Shown here: one piece after another, positions 11,930 to 24,253 of the stretch
Position numbering within the stretch: the stretch's first letter is position 1
Layout of the letters: each line of letters starts with the position of its first letter
Assembly (NCBI GenBank): GCA_951799445.1
Contig: OX637294.1
Coordinates: 22,903,452 to 22,967,451 of the forward strand
Direction: 5' to 3'
DNA length: 64,000 bases
DNA from: Pseudisothecium myosuroides
Taxonomy: Eukaryota; Streptophyta; Bryopsida; Hypnales; Lembophyllaceae
Notes under the pieces: model-generated
Database searches by the model: none
Told to the model about the DNA's origin: nothing
What the model saw: the letters and a program-made list of their open reading frames with translations, nothing else
Translations under genes and position numbers: made by a program

Positions 11930-14000
11930 TTCTTGGAAATAGATATATTCTTGGACAAAGTGGGTACTGCTTGAAGGTTGGCAATTGAAGGGCTTGGATT
12001 GCTTGGACAAGACAAAGGCATGTATCACTTTAGGGCTGGTTGTGGCAAGTAACCCTTACTCCATCATTTGTGTCTGCTTGATGTAATGAAATTTGGAGTT
12101 CAATTTCAAAATCAACATGTCTTTGAAAGAGGTGGATTGTAGCCTTTGCAAATTTGAAGCCTTGAAGGAAACTGGCTAGTCAAAATTTGATACTAGAGGA
12201 AATGAATTGGAAGATTTTGATAGGAGAGGATACAAATGGTGTCCTTGGGGAAAAAACCTGGTCTTTCTAAAAAAAAAGAAGCAAATTATTGGGACAACTC
12301 CAAAAACTTCTTGAATGTTGGTTTAAAAACTTAAGAAGGAGAATGGGAGATTCATGAATTTTGGAGTGTCTAAAAGACTAAAATTTCATTCTATTTTAAA
12401 AGACTATCTTGAATAGGTAATATAAAGATTTTCTTTTGTCTAATTTCATTTTGTTTTTTAATCAACACGTATGAAATTCTTCACAGATTCAAATGAAATA
12501 AAAGTTGGTTCCACCTAAGGTTAAAACATCAACTATGCACAATTTAAGGTTTGATGACTTGATTGCAATACATAAAAGGGTTGTACTCATTTTGAATCTC
12601 AAATCTTTAGAATGTCACATTTTGTGTAGCAATGTGGTCAATGTCATAATTAAACACTCCTACTTTAAATTTTAGCTTTTCCATTAGAAGTATTTGAAAA
12701 ATTATGACATATTTTGGTGTATGATCTTTCTTTGGTCTACATTGATCACAAACCAATTTCTCTTTCTAGATTGCATTTGAATTCTTTAACTTTGAAATGA
12801 CAATAGCATATAGTTGCATACAATCTAATATAGTTAGCTTCTTCGGAAAATTAGAATATAATTCCTACCTTTGCAACTATAAGTCCAAGCAAGAATTTAG
12901 GCTTTTAGCACCCAAATGGATGCTAAAATGTGTTTGGTACCTAGTTTTTTTTTTATTGATTGTTGTTTGGACTTTTTTGGTCCTTTCAATGGTTAAATAG
13001 TTAAACAATTACCTTTTAAAGGACCAAGTGATTGTTGAAGAACCAATTGAAAATTCAAACAAGTTCCTATGATGCCAATTTTCAGTGAATCTTTTTGAAA
13101 TTTGATCCAAGGTGTCGACACATGTAAATCCTAAGCAGGAATGCAATTATTTTTTCGATTAGGTGCATGGATCAAAAATTATATTAGAAATGTATTTTAA
13201 TCCTTTGGAGGTTAAGAATTTCCTTGAATTTGTAATAGTTTTCAATAATACCCAAATTCAATCTGAAATTCAACTACTTTTCATTTTCATTTTCATGAGT
13301 TTGCATTACACTAACTGATCTTCCTACATCATCATCTAGTTGTAAAAAAATGGATATTATTTAATTAATCACTATTTTAAAAGGAGGGTGTTTAATTCTA
13401 TTTTCTTGTTGGTAGTCCACCATGCTCCTTGAGGTGTAGAAGAGTCAAAACAATACATTTTGGAACATGTATCTACCCAAAATGTATATTTTGCCAAACT
13501 ACTATCTAAACTTAATAAACTTCATCCAATATTCGATGAATCTTATATTTTTAGGAGATTTATTTGGCTATTTTGTCTCCAAAATTCTCCAATTTCACTA
13601 GAGTAAGTGGTAGCCACCAACCCTTATTTTTTGGGGCAAATTTTGCGAGCTCTGACAAACAGGAGCTAGTACACTCACATCCCTCCAAATTTAATTCAAT
13701 GGCATTCTGCCAGGAACACCAAAGCTACAATTAAAAAAAGGGCTGGTAGCTACTACTAAAATCATGTAAATTTCTTAGCTTCCCTCAAAAAGTTAAAATA
13801 GTTGTGAAAAATATAAAAATTCCGCCGGGGACTTGGTCCTAAGGTTTGATGTATTGTTTCCCTTTTGGCTATGGAAATTGTCTGTGTGTTTCAAGATGAA
13901 GAAGAAAAAAAAAAACCAAAAAAAATCATGTAAATTAAAATTAAACATTAAACATTGATTTTGGCAAGGCTCGACCACTAATTTAGACGCTGCCCACAAC
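11930..14000. other. AT-rich intergenic DNA, no gene recognised
   Basis: No open frame above 100 codons with a recognisable motif, and no repeat boundary that I could place. Confidence 0.6.
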
Positions 14001-14954
14001 ACTGTAGAGCGAAAGTTTGTTGGAAACCACGAGTGCAGACTCAATTTTCGAAGCGTGCGAACACGACCAAATCCCGCGTTCCCCAGAACCCGCACCCAAA
14101 GAACCAGCCAGACACAACGAATATAACCCGCGCATATTCACAGCACCAAAATCCGAACGAAATCCGAACGACCAAAAGCAGCCCCCCAAACAAACCCAAA
14201 ACGAGTCGAACCACACGGTCACAGGGGTTAACCGTGGACGTGGACGGTCCGCAATGGGCGCCATTAGGTATCACCGTGGAGGTCGACAGGCACTACCTGG
14301 CCCCGCGGTCACCGATTTCGTCGGAACGTGCCAGGCAAGTCCGCTCCGGCGGAGACGCGAGCGAAGCAAGAGCGACGGAGCCAGCCTGCCAGCGGGGGGG
14401 CAGGGCGGCAGCTACTCCGGCTCTTTCCGCGCATGCCCGACGTTTCCTTAATCGCTCGTTTCGTCAATCTTCACCGCGTCTTCGAGAGCTCTCCATCCGC
14501 CCCTCTCATGCCCCAAACCGTTCACTCTTCTGGCAGATCTCGCCCCCTTTCCGCATTGATTGCATGGTCGGGGCAGCAACTCTAGGGTAGATCTGAATCT
14601 CTCCGCATTCGTTTCGTTGATTTCGAGAGCGCGAGACGATTGCTTGTGCATGAGTTTCGCTACTTTCGTTCGGAGAGTTTTTTACTTTGGTTAGGGCATT
14701 GTTTTTTGTTTTTTTGGGGAAAAACAGAGTATAGTGCAGGCGAGAGATCGTTGGGAGAGTATCGTATAGTGTGGGTGAGAGATGGTGTGACAGGTGTTGG
14801 AGGTGGGGTGGGGAGGGGTGGGACCCGATGGATGGAGAAGGGAGATAGTTCGATTTGAGGTGGTGCGAGTGGAACCAGCGACCCATGTAACAGGGGATGC
14901 ATGCCACCTGCACTCGGTTGAATGCATTCGTTGTGCTGCATCGCGCCAGTTCCC
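14001..14954 (+). promoter_or_regulatory. GC-rich promoter and 5' leader region of the ORP gene
   Basis: Base composition changes sharply from AT-rich to GC- and CpG-rich just upstream of the ORP start. The leader contains a minimal AUG-stop (ATGTAA, 14885-14890) and a further ATG at 14897 opening a short frame that overlaps the main start out of frame. An ATG at 14922 is in frame and would add eleven residues. The transcription start is not visible. Confidence 0.5.
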
Positions 14955-17900
14955 ATGGAAAAGGATGGAGGGAAAGGGGGTGGTAAGATGTTTACCTCCT
15001 CTTCGGAGCCCAGCAGTCCGCATCGATCTGCGAAGGACCGTCAGAATAATGTGATTTCAGCTAAGGTGATTACGAATAATAGTAGTAATCATATCGGGGC
15101 TGGTGGTGGTGCTGCTGGTGCGGGTCCTCCCGGTTCGAGCCGATCCATGGCGTCGTCGTTGCCACCCTTGCCGAAAAGCAGCAACAACAACAACAACGGC
15201 AACGGAGGGGCTGTTGCGTTGAATGGCAGTGATGATCGGGGGGACGCGCCTCCATCTGCCGCCGGGGGCGGGAAGGTTTTTACGGTCACGCCGGAGGGAG
15301 GAATGAAGACGGCCACGAATTTCTCTGGAGAACATTTTCAGGTGGTGGATACGAAGACGGGCGCGGCGACGCAAGGGGGAGCGCTCACGAGCAATGTTGC
15401 GGGGATTTTGCATAAGTGGGTGAATTACGGGAAGGGCTGGCGGCCGAGGTGGTTTGCGCTTAAGGATGGCGTGTTTTCTTACTACAAGGTCCACGGGCAC
15501 GATAAGGTCACCGTGAATGACAACCGGTTCAAGAACTTCCGAATTATTGGGGAGGAGGCGCAGAAATTCATGAAGAAGCAGAAGCCCACTCATACGCATA
15601 CGCTTGTGCATGTGCATAACCGAGATAGCACTGATCAGAATCAATTTAAAGCGTCCGGAGAGATTCATCTTAAGGTGAGTTGGCAGAGGTGGTATTCAGA
15701 TTCAATTTGTGTTCGGATCTGTACAATGAAATTCGACCCTGAAGTTTACTTGCACATTTTAACGATAATTAAAGAGGAGTTATTCAGTCCTTTCTCAAGA
15801 TTTTTGCTATTTGAAGTAGCGAGTGGTCTGAGTGTGGAAAGCTGTGAGATCTGAGTAACGCCCTGTCCAAGAGGCGACATACTCAAAGATTCGTTGATGG
15901 CAAGATTGAGTTGCCTAACTTCTCTGCGCTTACTACTATTCGACTGTCTTTCATATGCACTTGTCGAATTGGTAAACTTCTTGGAGACCTGGTTATTTGA
16001 TAGGGTTCACTTCACCTCTAGTGCCGTGCTGATCTCGTTCATTTTATCATTCGGATCGCTCTCTATTTTGAACTAGTTGCCGTCTTCGAACAATCTTCTG
16101 TGTTCCTTTTATTGTCGTCAGAGCTTGCGTCAACGTTAGGGTTTCGTTTTTTTCTTAGCCTGAAGCAATCGAAGTTTCGTTTTCCTTGTGTGCAAGAGTA
16201 ACAACTACGAATTCGTTTTATCATTCTTGTTTCGGTTAATATGGTGCCACACTGTCGAATAATTACTCTTAGTCTTATTCGTTTTCTTATCTCTACGACG
16301 GGCAGATTTTTAAATTTCCTTGTGTTAATTCCTAAGCCGATATGCAGCTTTCTGATATTGCCATTCAAGCAATGATTACAACTCATCAAAGTGTCACGGT
16401 CTCAATTGAAATATTCTCTCTTGAGATTCCGCTCGGCTCGTTCACATTTGGCTATGGTCCATGGGCAGGTGTTTTATCCATAGAAACTCTTCTTTGTCAT
16501 TGTGCAGTCTCAGTCATTGAGCTAGTTAACGTGACCAGAGTTTGTTTTTCCATTCTTGACCAGGTGTCTTCCCTTCGCAATAGCCGGTCAGACGATAAGA
16601 AGTTCTACATCTACACCGGAACCAAGACGCTGCATCTACTAGCAGAGACAAGTGCCGACAGGCATGAGTGGTTATCGGTCTTGACTGCGGCTAAGGAGTT
16701 ATTTCCTCGGAATTCGACGCTCATTGGTCTGGTGACCCCTTCTGAAGAAATTACCATCTCTACCGATAATTTGAGGGAAAAACTTTTGGAATTTGGATTG
16801 AGTGAGGAGAAGGTGAAGGAGTGCGAGGATATTATGTTGGCGGAATTTTCGGATGTGAAAGATCAATTGAAGGTTATGCAGCAGCGTCGCCTGACATTGC
16901 TCGAAAGACTGCGGATGCTCGAGGTATACTACTGCAACTTTCCCTCCTTGTGAAGATTTGTATTGCGTTTCCACAAGTTATCTCCGTGTAGTTTGACTTT
17001 TCCGTCCATTATAGAAACCGTGATGCGGTGGATACTCCAAACTGAAGGTTTGGCATGGCGTGGTTGGTTTGGGATTTTCATGGGAGGTGAAACCTAGCAT
17101 GTTGATAGTTAAATGTTCTCCTTGCAGGCAGAGAAAGTGGAGTTGGAAACAACTGTTGTTGACGAAATGCAAAGTCAGGCAGGCGGAGGTGGGCTTCATG
17201 GGCTCAAGAAGTATTACGGTATTTTTTGAAATTCTGATATATTCTCTCTGTATCCTTCGATTGCCGTCTTTTGCCTAGTTTTCAATGAAAACGGTGTCAT
17301 TAATGTTCCTCGTGACAGCTGTCCTGCAGCGCCTGCACCGAGTTCTATTATCGCCATTGAACGCAGCGTTCGACTTGTTAGAAGCGTTATTGTTTTTTGA
17401 ATTCAATTTTATTAATTTCAAGGGGTTTCAGGGTGTAGTCGTTCCATATCTAGCATTTATTTGTCGACTATTTGTAATCAGTCGCAGAAGATACTTTGCA
17501 CGTAAACTTCTCAACAGCTTTTAAACGGATTTGTCGTTTGCTCGGTATCTGACTCTGGCTTGTTGTAACCGATTGTAAACGCACTTTTTTCATCCTTCTG
17601 ACAGGTGGAAGTGACACTGAGTCGGACGAGGATAATGACAGTCACAAGGGTGGTGTTGAGGTTGACTCTGATGATGAAGATGATGTCTTCTTTGAAGCTA
17701 AAGAGACGCTTAGGTCTGCGAATTCTCAAAAGAAACACCATTCAGAGTCACCCAGAGAGAGTGAAGTTAACATGAACATTGTGGGGTTTGATTATCCGAA
17801 AGTGGCTCGACGGAAATCTTTACCAGATCCAAAAGAGAAAGAAAAGAGTGTGAGTTTGTGGTCCATGATCAAGGATAACATAGGTAAAGATCTTACAAAG

Positions 17901-20900
17901 GTCTGTTTACCGGTTTACTTCAACGAGCCCATCTCATCTTTGCAGCGATGTTTTGAGGATGTGGAGTATTCTTACCTCTTGGACAGGGCAGCAGAATATG
18001 GAAAGAGGGTGAGTCTGTTTTTATCATTTCAATCTCTTTATGCCGGGTGAAGTGTCTGACTAGGTCCTTGCGATGAAATAAGAGCTCTCCTTCTGGTTGA
18101 TGTACTTTGTCTATCCCGCTTTGTTGAACTAACCGGAATTCTATCCGTATGTAGGGGAATAGCCTCATGAGACTTCTGCATGTTGGAGCTTTTGCTGTGT
18201 CGGGATACTCTTCAACAGAAGGTCGTACTTGTAAACCTTTCAATCCTCTGCTTGGAGAGACTTATGAAGCTGACTACCCGGACAAGGGTCTGAAGTTCTT
18301 CTCCGAAAAGGTGTGTCATCATCGTTATTGCATTTTGTGATACTTTTAAAACTTATTTGATGAACGTACCAAGTACGCTGGTTCTGAATTAGAGAGCTGC
18401 GTTTGTTAGAGCTGGAGATGTCAATATTTAATCCCTAAATTCTTTCATGTTTAGAGGCCCCAAACTACTTCAAAACACTCGTCCCCAAAGCAAGGTCAAA
18501 ATCTTCATCAATATATATTTTTTAAATATTGATATGGTTTCTTTGGTTAACTTGTTCAAGTACATTGTCCCAAAATTATAGAGAGAATGTCCCATTGATT
18601 GCAAGGTCAATGTGCTGAACCTCAAAATTAGGCTTTTCTAGCCCTTCCAAAACGTGAAGTTTTGTCTTCAACATTTTTAGAAAAAAACATGTATATATGT
18701 CCTATAACTTGTGTGTTTTAGTCAATATGTTGGAAAATGGGTTGAAAACATATGTAAAAAATTAACCCAATTTTTTTTCTTATTCATTTCAAAAAAATTG
18801 TAAATTAGAAAGGTTTTATTGAATGAAAGATAAAACTAGTATGCTAATAACTTTTGAAAGAATTTGAGAATTGTTAATCCTAATAGTGAGAATGTTCTAG
18901 TAAACAATTAATATCCTTTATTTTAATTTTCGTTTGAAATTTTTAAAAGTTGAGAGCAAAAGATGACTTTATATGTTTTTTCTATATTCATTGCTCGCAA
19001 AATAAAACTCTACCTCCTTATTTGGAGTTCAATGATTCAAATGTTTTTGAGTAGGTATCAACCTATACAATCTCCAAAAAATAATTAATATATTTATAGA
19101 ACATTTTTGTTTTGCCCGGTTTGATATTGAAATCAAAAAAACCGAAGGTTCACACATAGATTGTGATGAGTAGCATCCATCCCAAAAAATTCATGCAAAA
19201 ATTCCAAATTATGAAGTCAATAGAGCTTGCCCAAGTTCTCAAATAGTCCAAAGTGGGCTCCTTGGTCCTTTAAGATTAATTAAGAACTTGTAAATTTTAG
19301 ATTAGAGTGAACTCTCACTATCTGGCATCTTCTATCTCCATTCTTTATTTCGCAGGTGAGTCACCATCCAATGATTGTGGCATGCCACTGCGAGGGTAGG
19401 GGCTGGAAGTTTTGGGGTGATAGCAACTTGAAAAGCAAATTCTGGGGTCGGTCCATCCAAGTGGACCCTGTCGGCATTCTTACGCTGAAGTTCGACGATG
19501 GTGAAGTTTTCCAATGGACGAAGGTACACGCTTGTTCGTAGATGTTGACACCTGTCTAAGCTTTCCTTGTTGGTGTTCAATACCGAAAGATCAATGTTTG
19601 ATGAAGCTCATTCACTAAGTTTGTACCGGTTAGTGACTAGAATTTCTGCCCCCTAATTATTTGTTTTTGCAGGCATGTAAATCTGTTTCTGAAGAGCTTT
19701 CTAGGATTCTGCATTCATAGTTCTTACTGGTTCCAGACTCCGTTCACGATCATTTGCAGGTTACAACATCCATATACAACTTGATATTAGGGAAGCTCTA
19801 CGTGGACCATTACGGTACCATGCGCATACAAGGCAACCGAGAGCTTTCTATAAAACTGAAGTTCAAGGAGCAGTCGATAATTGATCGAAACCCACATCAG
19901 GTCCTTCTACAACTCATCTCACTGCACCTATCAACATGTTATTTTTCAAAGCTGTTATGTAGAATCTTTCTTAGTTACTGCTTGCAGACTGAAAGTGGTG
20001 AACGAATTTATGACCCTCATAAAGCGGTACTGTTAAATCTTGGGGTTACTGTTTCCCTTCTTTTGCTTTATTTTCCCTAAACTGCTGTTCCTACCGTCCG
20101 CAGGCGTTATAAGGCTTATTTGCTTTTCTGTGGTGGTGTTCAATGTGGTTGAATGGTAACATGCTTGTGTAATTTACGACTGGCAGAGGATTGATTTGGG
20201 TGATAATATTTGGAGGCTCAAGGCAGTTGTTGAGTTGTATTGGATATATTGATAGGGAATGTAATGTGGTCGCTATTGTTCACCGTGTCCAATTCAGTGA
20301 ACGTGCTCCATTCTGCTTTTCTCTTTAGTCCACAGTTGAATTGACATTTTTTGTATTTTTGTTCGTCTGGAAAAGAATTGTCGTATTAATCTGCTCCGGT
20401 GAATTTGTTGTTGGCAGGTGCAAGGGTTTGTGCATGACAAGAGTGGAGCTAAGATTGCAACTCTGTTTGGCAAGTGGGACGAGTCTATGTACTACGTTAT
20501 GGGAGATATTTCAGAGAAGTCGAAGAACTACGATCCTATGTCCGAGGCTGTTTTGTTGTGGCGTGTTGCGGACCCACCGGAGAAGTTGACTCGTTACGGT
20601 CTGACAGCCTTTTCCATGACTTTGAATGAGATCACACCTGGGCTGAGGGTAAGCAGTTGAATTTTCAGTGCTCAACAAGTTGTACCACTATTATTCGGCA
20701 TTTTTGGTAGGTGGAGTTTGGTTGATATATTTAGTTCATTTTGATTTAGAAATGTTCGTTCGTTCGTTCACCTATTAGTATATGCTGTTTCTTTTGAAGG
20801 AAAAGCTGCCACCTACAGATTCAAGGTTGAGACCTGATCAAAGGCGTCTAGAGAGTGGGGAATACGATGCCGCCAATTCAGAGAAATTACGACTCGAACA

Positions 20901-21272
20901 AAAGCAGCGGCGAGTGAGTTTTGCTGTCTTTTCTTCTCTGCTACTATCGGAGTATTCTGGGGTGTTGAATTGGGACCTGAGTACATAGTATATATAAACA
21001 TTGATGGTTAGTGCCCATGGAAGCTCTTGTAGAAATGCACCATTATATTTGCAAGGAAGCATTTTGGCAATTGATTGTCTGTTTGGTTGTTCCAGGCTCG
21101 GAGTCTTCAAGAGAAGGGCTGGCAAGCACGTTGGTTCCGTAAAGCGAAGGGGAAGGATACTTATGAATACGTCGGAGGTTACTGGGAAGCACGGGAGAAA
21201 GGGAGATATGATGGCTGTCCAGATATTTTTGGTCAAGATCCCCAAGAAGAGAATGGCCTTTTAGAGGGATAG
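14955..21272 (+). CDS. Oxysterol-binding-protein-related protein (PH + ORD, plant ORP1/ORP2 type)
   Basis: Ten exons join without a frame break: 14955-15674, 16564-16923, 17128-17218, 17605-18008, 18155-18310, 19356-19523, 19760-19900, 20418-20648, 20800-20913 and 21096-21272, giving about 853 residues. A low-complexity N-terminus (Asn run near residue 75) precedes a PH domain (about 147-287, with [15 protein letters not shown]). A coiled-coil-prone segment (about 305-375) follows, then an acidic stretch with an FFAT-like core VFFEAKE (residues 418-424) and the ORD domain (about 490-820). The ORD has the fingerprint SEKVSHHP at 575-582, split by intron 5. The C-terminus keeps [12 protein letters not shown] and GGYWEAR. 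The family moves sterols and phosphoinositides at membrane contact sites; PH binds phosphoinositides and FFAT binds ER VAP27. The ATG at 14955 sits in CCCATGG; 14922 is an alternative. Intron 5 holds a transposon. It converges on the DUF1218 gene. Confidence 0.95.
17685..17705 (+). other. FFAT-like VAP-binding motif in the ORP protein
   Basis: These codons specify VFFEAKE, preceded by a run of Asp/Glu/Ser codons. The canonical FFAT core is EFFDAxE with acidic upstream residues. Two Phe, Ala and the final Glu match; Val at position 1 and Glu for Asp are departures. Confidence 0.6.
18432..19275 (-). mobile_element. TTAA-target transposon in ORP intron 5, copy f (diverged)
   Basis: 844 bp flanked by TTAA at 18428-18431 and 19276-19279. 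The plus-strand left end is TCCCTAAATTC; the minus-strand start is TCTTAAAGGACCAAGGAGCCC in part, resembling the family start. An internal block (GTTAATCCTAATAGTGAGA) matches the corresponding block of other copies. It accounts for most of the 1045-bp intron. Divergence suggests an old insertion. Confidence 0.65.
19988..20026 (+). other. Possible 39-nt in-frame cassette exon of the ORP gene
   Basis: Within intron 7 a segment bounded by TTGCAG and GCG|GTACTG is open for exactly 13 codons ([13 protein letters not shown]) in the phase of exons 7 and 8. The ORD proceeds directly from NPHQ to VQGFVHD without it, so it is optional at most. Confidence 0.35.
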
Positions 21273-22423
21273 AGGGTGGGGTGATGAGACGTGTTTGACT
21301 CATTAGCAGTATACAACTTTGTAACATTACCGCTGCAACCTCCTTCACTTTTGCACCTCTGACGGGGAATTGAGTGTAAAGTTGTTGAGGGTGCGTGGCT
21401 GGCTAGGGGGGGGTTTAGTCTTAACATGGTTTATGTATATGTAAGTGTTTTTTTCGGGTCAGGATCAGGATAAATTGTGAATTATCTCACAGGATTTCGG
21501 TACCAGCCTCAGAATAGGCGATCTTGGTTTCATTCACAACTGAGATATCGTTCAGTCTCACCCTTACTGCGTCAACTCATTGTTTAGATTTTATAACCCA
21601 GTTATTAACGAACCCCTCATTTTTTCTCTTTTTAATTTAGTACGTTGGCTTCCAAGATCTGCATGATAAGTCTCCTCGTTATTAGTATGGTATTTTTGCG
21701 AACCCGTATTAGCCACGAATGGTGTGATCGGAGTTTGGTTCTTTATACCTTGGGTCCTATGTTTGGTCTGTTACCGGTGTCTGTAATTCCGTATTCGATG
21801 ATCTGTTTTGAAAGCTAGGTGTTAAATGCGCTTAATTCAGTTTGCTGTTGTAGTTAATATCTTTCTTCTGGTTTTTTAGAGTGCAAATTAATGCGATGTC
21901 ATTTCGTATCAGGTTAGAGGATTGTTTTTAGTGCCTATCTATACCGTGGAAGTGTCTAAATCTATTACCTGTTGTGGTTAATAACTGTTCTTTGAAGTGA
22001 GAGAAATGGCCTGGTTGAACTTCGCAGCGCAATCGGAGGTATGCACGTGCGCGTTCCGCGAAAGGTGTCCAATATCAATTACCTGCAATTGATGTTGTGA
22101 TTCCTCACCACATTGATGTTTGACTCGAAGTGACGTATTTTAGATCAGATGACGCACATCTCCATTGAAGGCAACATGGAATACAAAACTCGTAAGTCAG
22201 TTTATCGCTGAGTAATCAGGTATTCTGTATTCGACAGAATCATGTCTACCTGTTCTCAATCTTGTGCTGTTCTTCAACGAATATCTTTGTGAGACTTCTC
22301 CATGCCAGGTATGTCTGTCTTTGTTTACGGTATACTCCTAGAGATGCATGTGTTAGAGATCTCATGATAAGATAATTACAACGTCATTGAGTGATTCAAG
22401 GCTACCTGCCCTTACAGTGCTTT
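21273..22423. other. Convergent intergenic region between ORP and DUF1218 genes
   Basis: About 1.15 kb holding the 3' flanks of two tail-to-tail genes. No open frame of interest and no repeat was recognised. The polyadenylation sites are not clear. Confidence 0.6.
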
Positions 22424-24253
22424 TTAAGTGAGGGCGTAAGGACTCGGCATTGGATTTCGTGCCATTTGGGTTTGAGGTTTGTTGGTTCCACCTGGACCTC
22501 GGTTAGTGCCATAGAAGCTATCATTTGCTTGACTATTGAGTCCTCGAGTGTCGTCGCTTCCTAGCGCATAGGGGCTTGGCATAGGCCGGTTCATGGAACT
22601 GTTGGAGCCAGGCGCAGCACCACCTCCACCTCCACTTCCGGCTTGCCATCTTGATTCTATGATACTTCTGCTGATGACCAAGCATATATAGTAAAGCTCT
22701 CCAGCTAAACCTGAGAAGAAGGTGAATGCAGCTGCGGCACCGAATATTCCTCGGTGCATATTTTCACATGTCATGTACTTGTCAATTTTCTCGTTTCCAG
22801 TTACCAGTTGTCGTTGTCGGGATCTGAGAGCATTCTTATTGGCTCCTGCTAGAAAGCATATCTCAGCTATTACAAAGCATAACCTGCATTGGAATTATAA
22901 TTTCAACTTGAATCAGGTTCATCTGGAAGAGCAATGGAACGGAAAACTAATAAGGTAGAGGATACTATTGTCGTCACTTTAAGCATTTTAACCATGAAAT
23001 ACCGTGCTGGTGACCGTGGAAATCATCCATCTTGGTATGTGTGACATCATTTGCTTTAAGAAAACCAAAGTACTCATTGGAAGTCAAACTATTGTGCAAG
23101 ATCTCCCTTTTTTGCACAAAATTTGAAGGATGAACAATTGCACTTCTGTCCTATATAGAAAGATTCTTTGTCATTCATGAACCGAAAACCAAAAAATGGC
23201 CGCGGCTTGGTTTAAAGGTTAACATATGGAGGAGTGCGATTTTGTGCCATGTATAGGGTTGTGGAGAGATTTTTCGGTAGTATCTGTTTTTTTATCACTC
23301 AATGATTTTCTAATGCAATTTTGACATGGGTGGTTGCTGACCATTATGTGTGGCAGTAGACATCGCCATTTCCATTCAAAGATCAGTGGGCATAGACAGT
23401 AAACCAAGCATGTTTACGCCACTTGCTAATCAGTCACAAGTGTTCGAATGCATGAGTTGGTGTTGGTAACTGGAGTCGCGAATCAGGTTCCTAACGATTA
23501 CAGTATCCTCTAGTTTAGACGTGGGGAAAGGGCAATAGTCGGTAATGTACCAGAGAATAATGAAGGAAGCGATGGCGCATGATTTTGTGCTGCCGGGCTT
23601 GTGCTCGCCGTCGAAACAAAAGCACTTGGTGAGGGCCATGACAATCACTTGTGCTATGGCCAGGAACGCGAAGGCAGCCACCGCGTATGACGATGAAATG
23701 TCAGAGTCGTATCTGCAGTAATAGTAACCATTGTAGGTCGAGTTGGTGAGTGTCTTGTTGGGGTAATCGAACACCCAGCTTACATTTCCACCCGTCGAAT
23801 TCAAGCTCACATACGTGACGGTTGCCTGCAGAATAATAGAATCAGTTTTAGGTCATCCTCTTTCACGACATTGTGGTGGGTTCCAATCACAGGTACGTAC
23901 GTTTCAGTGAATCCTTACCGACTTCTATTGTTCGTTACTTTTAAAATTTTGGGGGAAAACATCATGATGGCCTCTGTATGCGTGTGATTGGTCTGATTGC
24001 TTTGGGATTCTGATGACGGATTTGGCAACAGCATTCGGTGTGGGGCACATATGGTGTGACTCTAAAGCATATTCCTACCAAACGTTTTACGCTCTCCTGA
24101 TCAATTATCGTTGGAATCCGTATAGGACTGGGTAATGAGGAATTAGCGAACCTGGGCTCGATGCTCCTCGGCCGCAATGGCAAGTCCGAATGCAATTATA
24201 TAACACGTCAACAGCATCACCACAACAGCCCAATTCACCTTGTTGGCCGCCAT
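22424..24253 (-). CDS. DUF1218 family four-helix membrane protein
   Basis: Three minus-strand exons, 24152-24253, 23551-23825 and 22424-22883, join in frame to 278 residues. Four hydrophobic segments are visible: VNWAVVVMLLTCYIIAFGLA (residues 6-25, which may act as signal anchor), AVAAFAFLAIAQVIVMAL, CAIASFIILWLCFVIAEICF and IFGAAAAFTFFSGLAGELYY. Typical DUF1218 landmarks are a Cys-x-Tyr-Asp-Ser-Asp motif (YYCRYDSD) before helix 2, the Cys-rich KCFCFDGEHKPG loop, and TCENMHRGIFGAAAAF before helix 4. The tail is Gly/Asn/Pro-rich and carries MPSPYAL twice (residues 227-233 and 271-277). Characterised members act in secondary wall lignin and vein patterning; a role here is not shown. Confidence in family is high. 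Confidence 0.9.

Noticed and set aside
15057..15668. 203-codon antisense ORF across ORP exon 1
   Set aside because: It is a shadow of the GC-rich PH-domain exon and lacks its own features.
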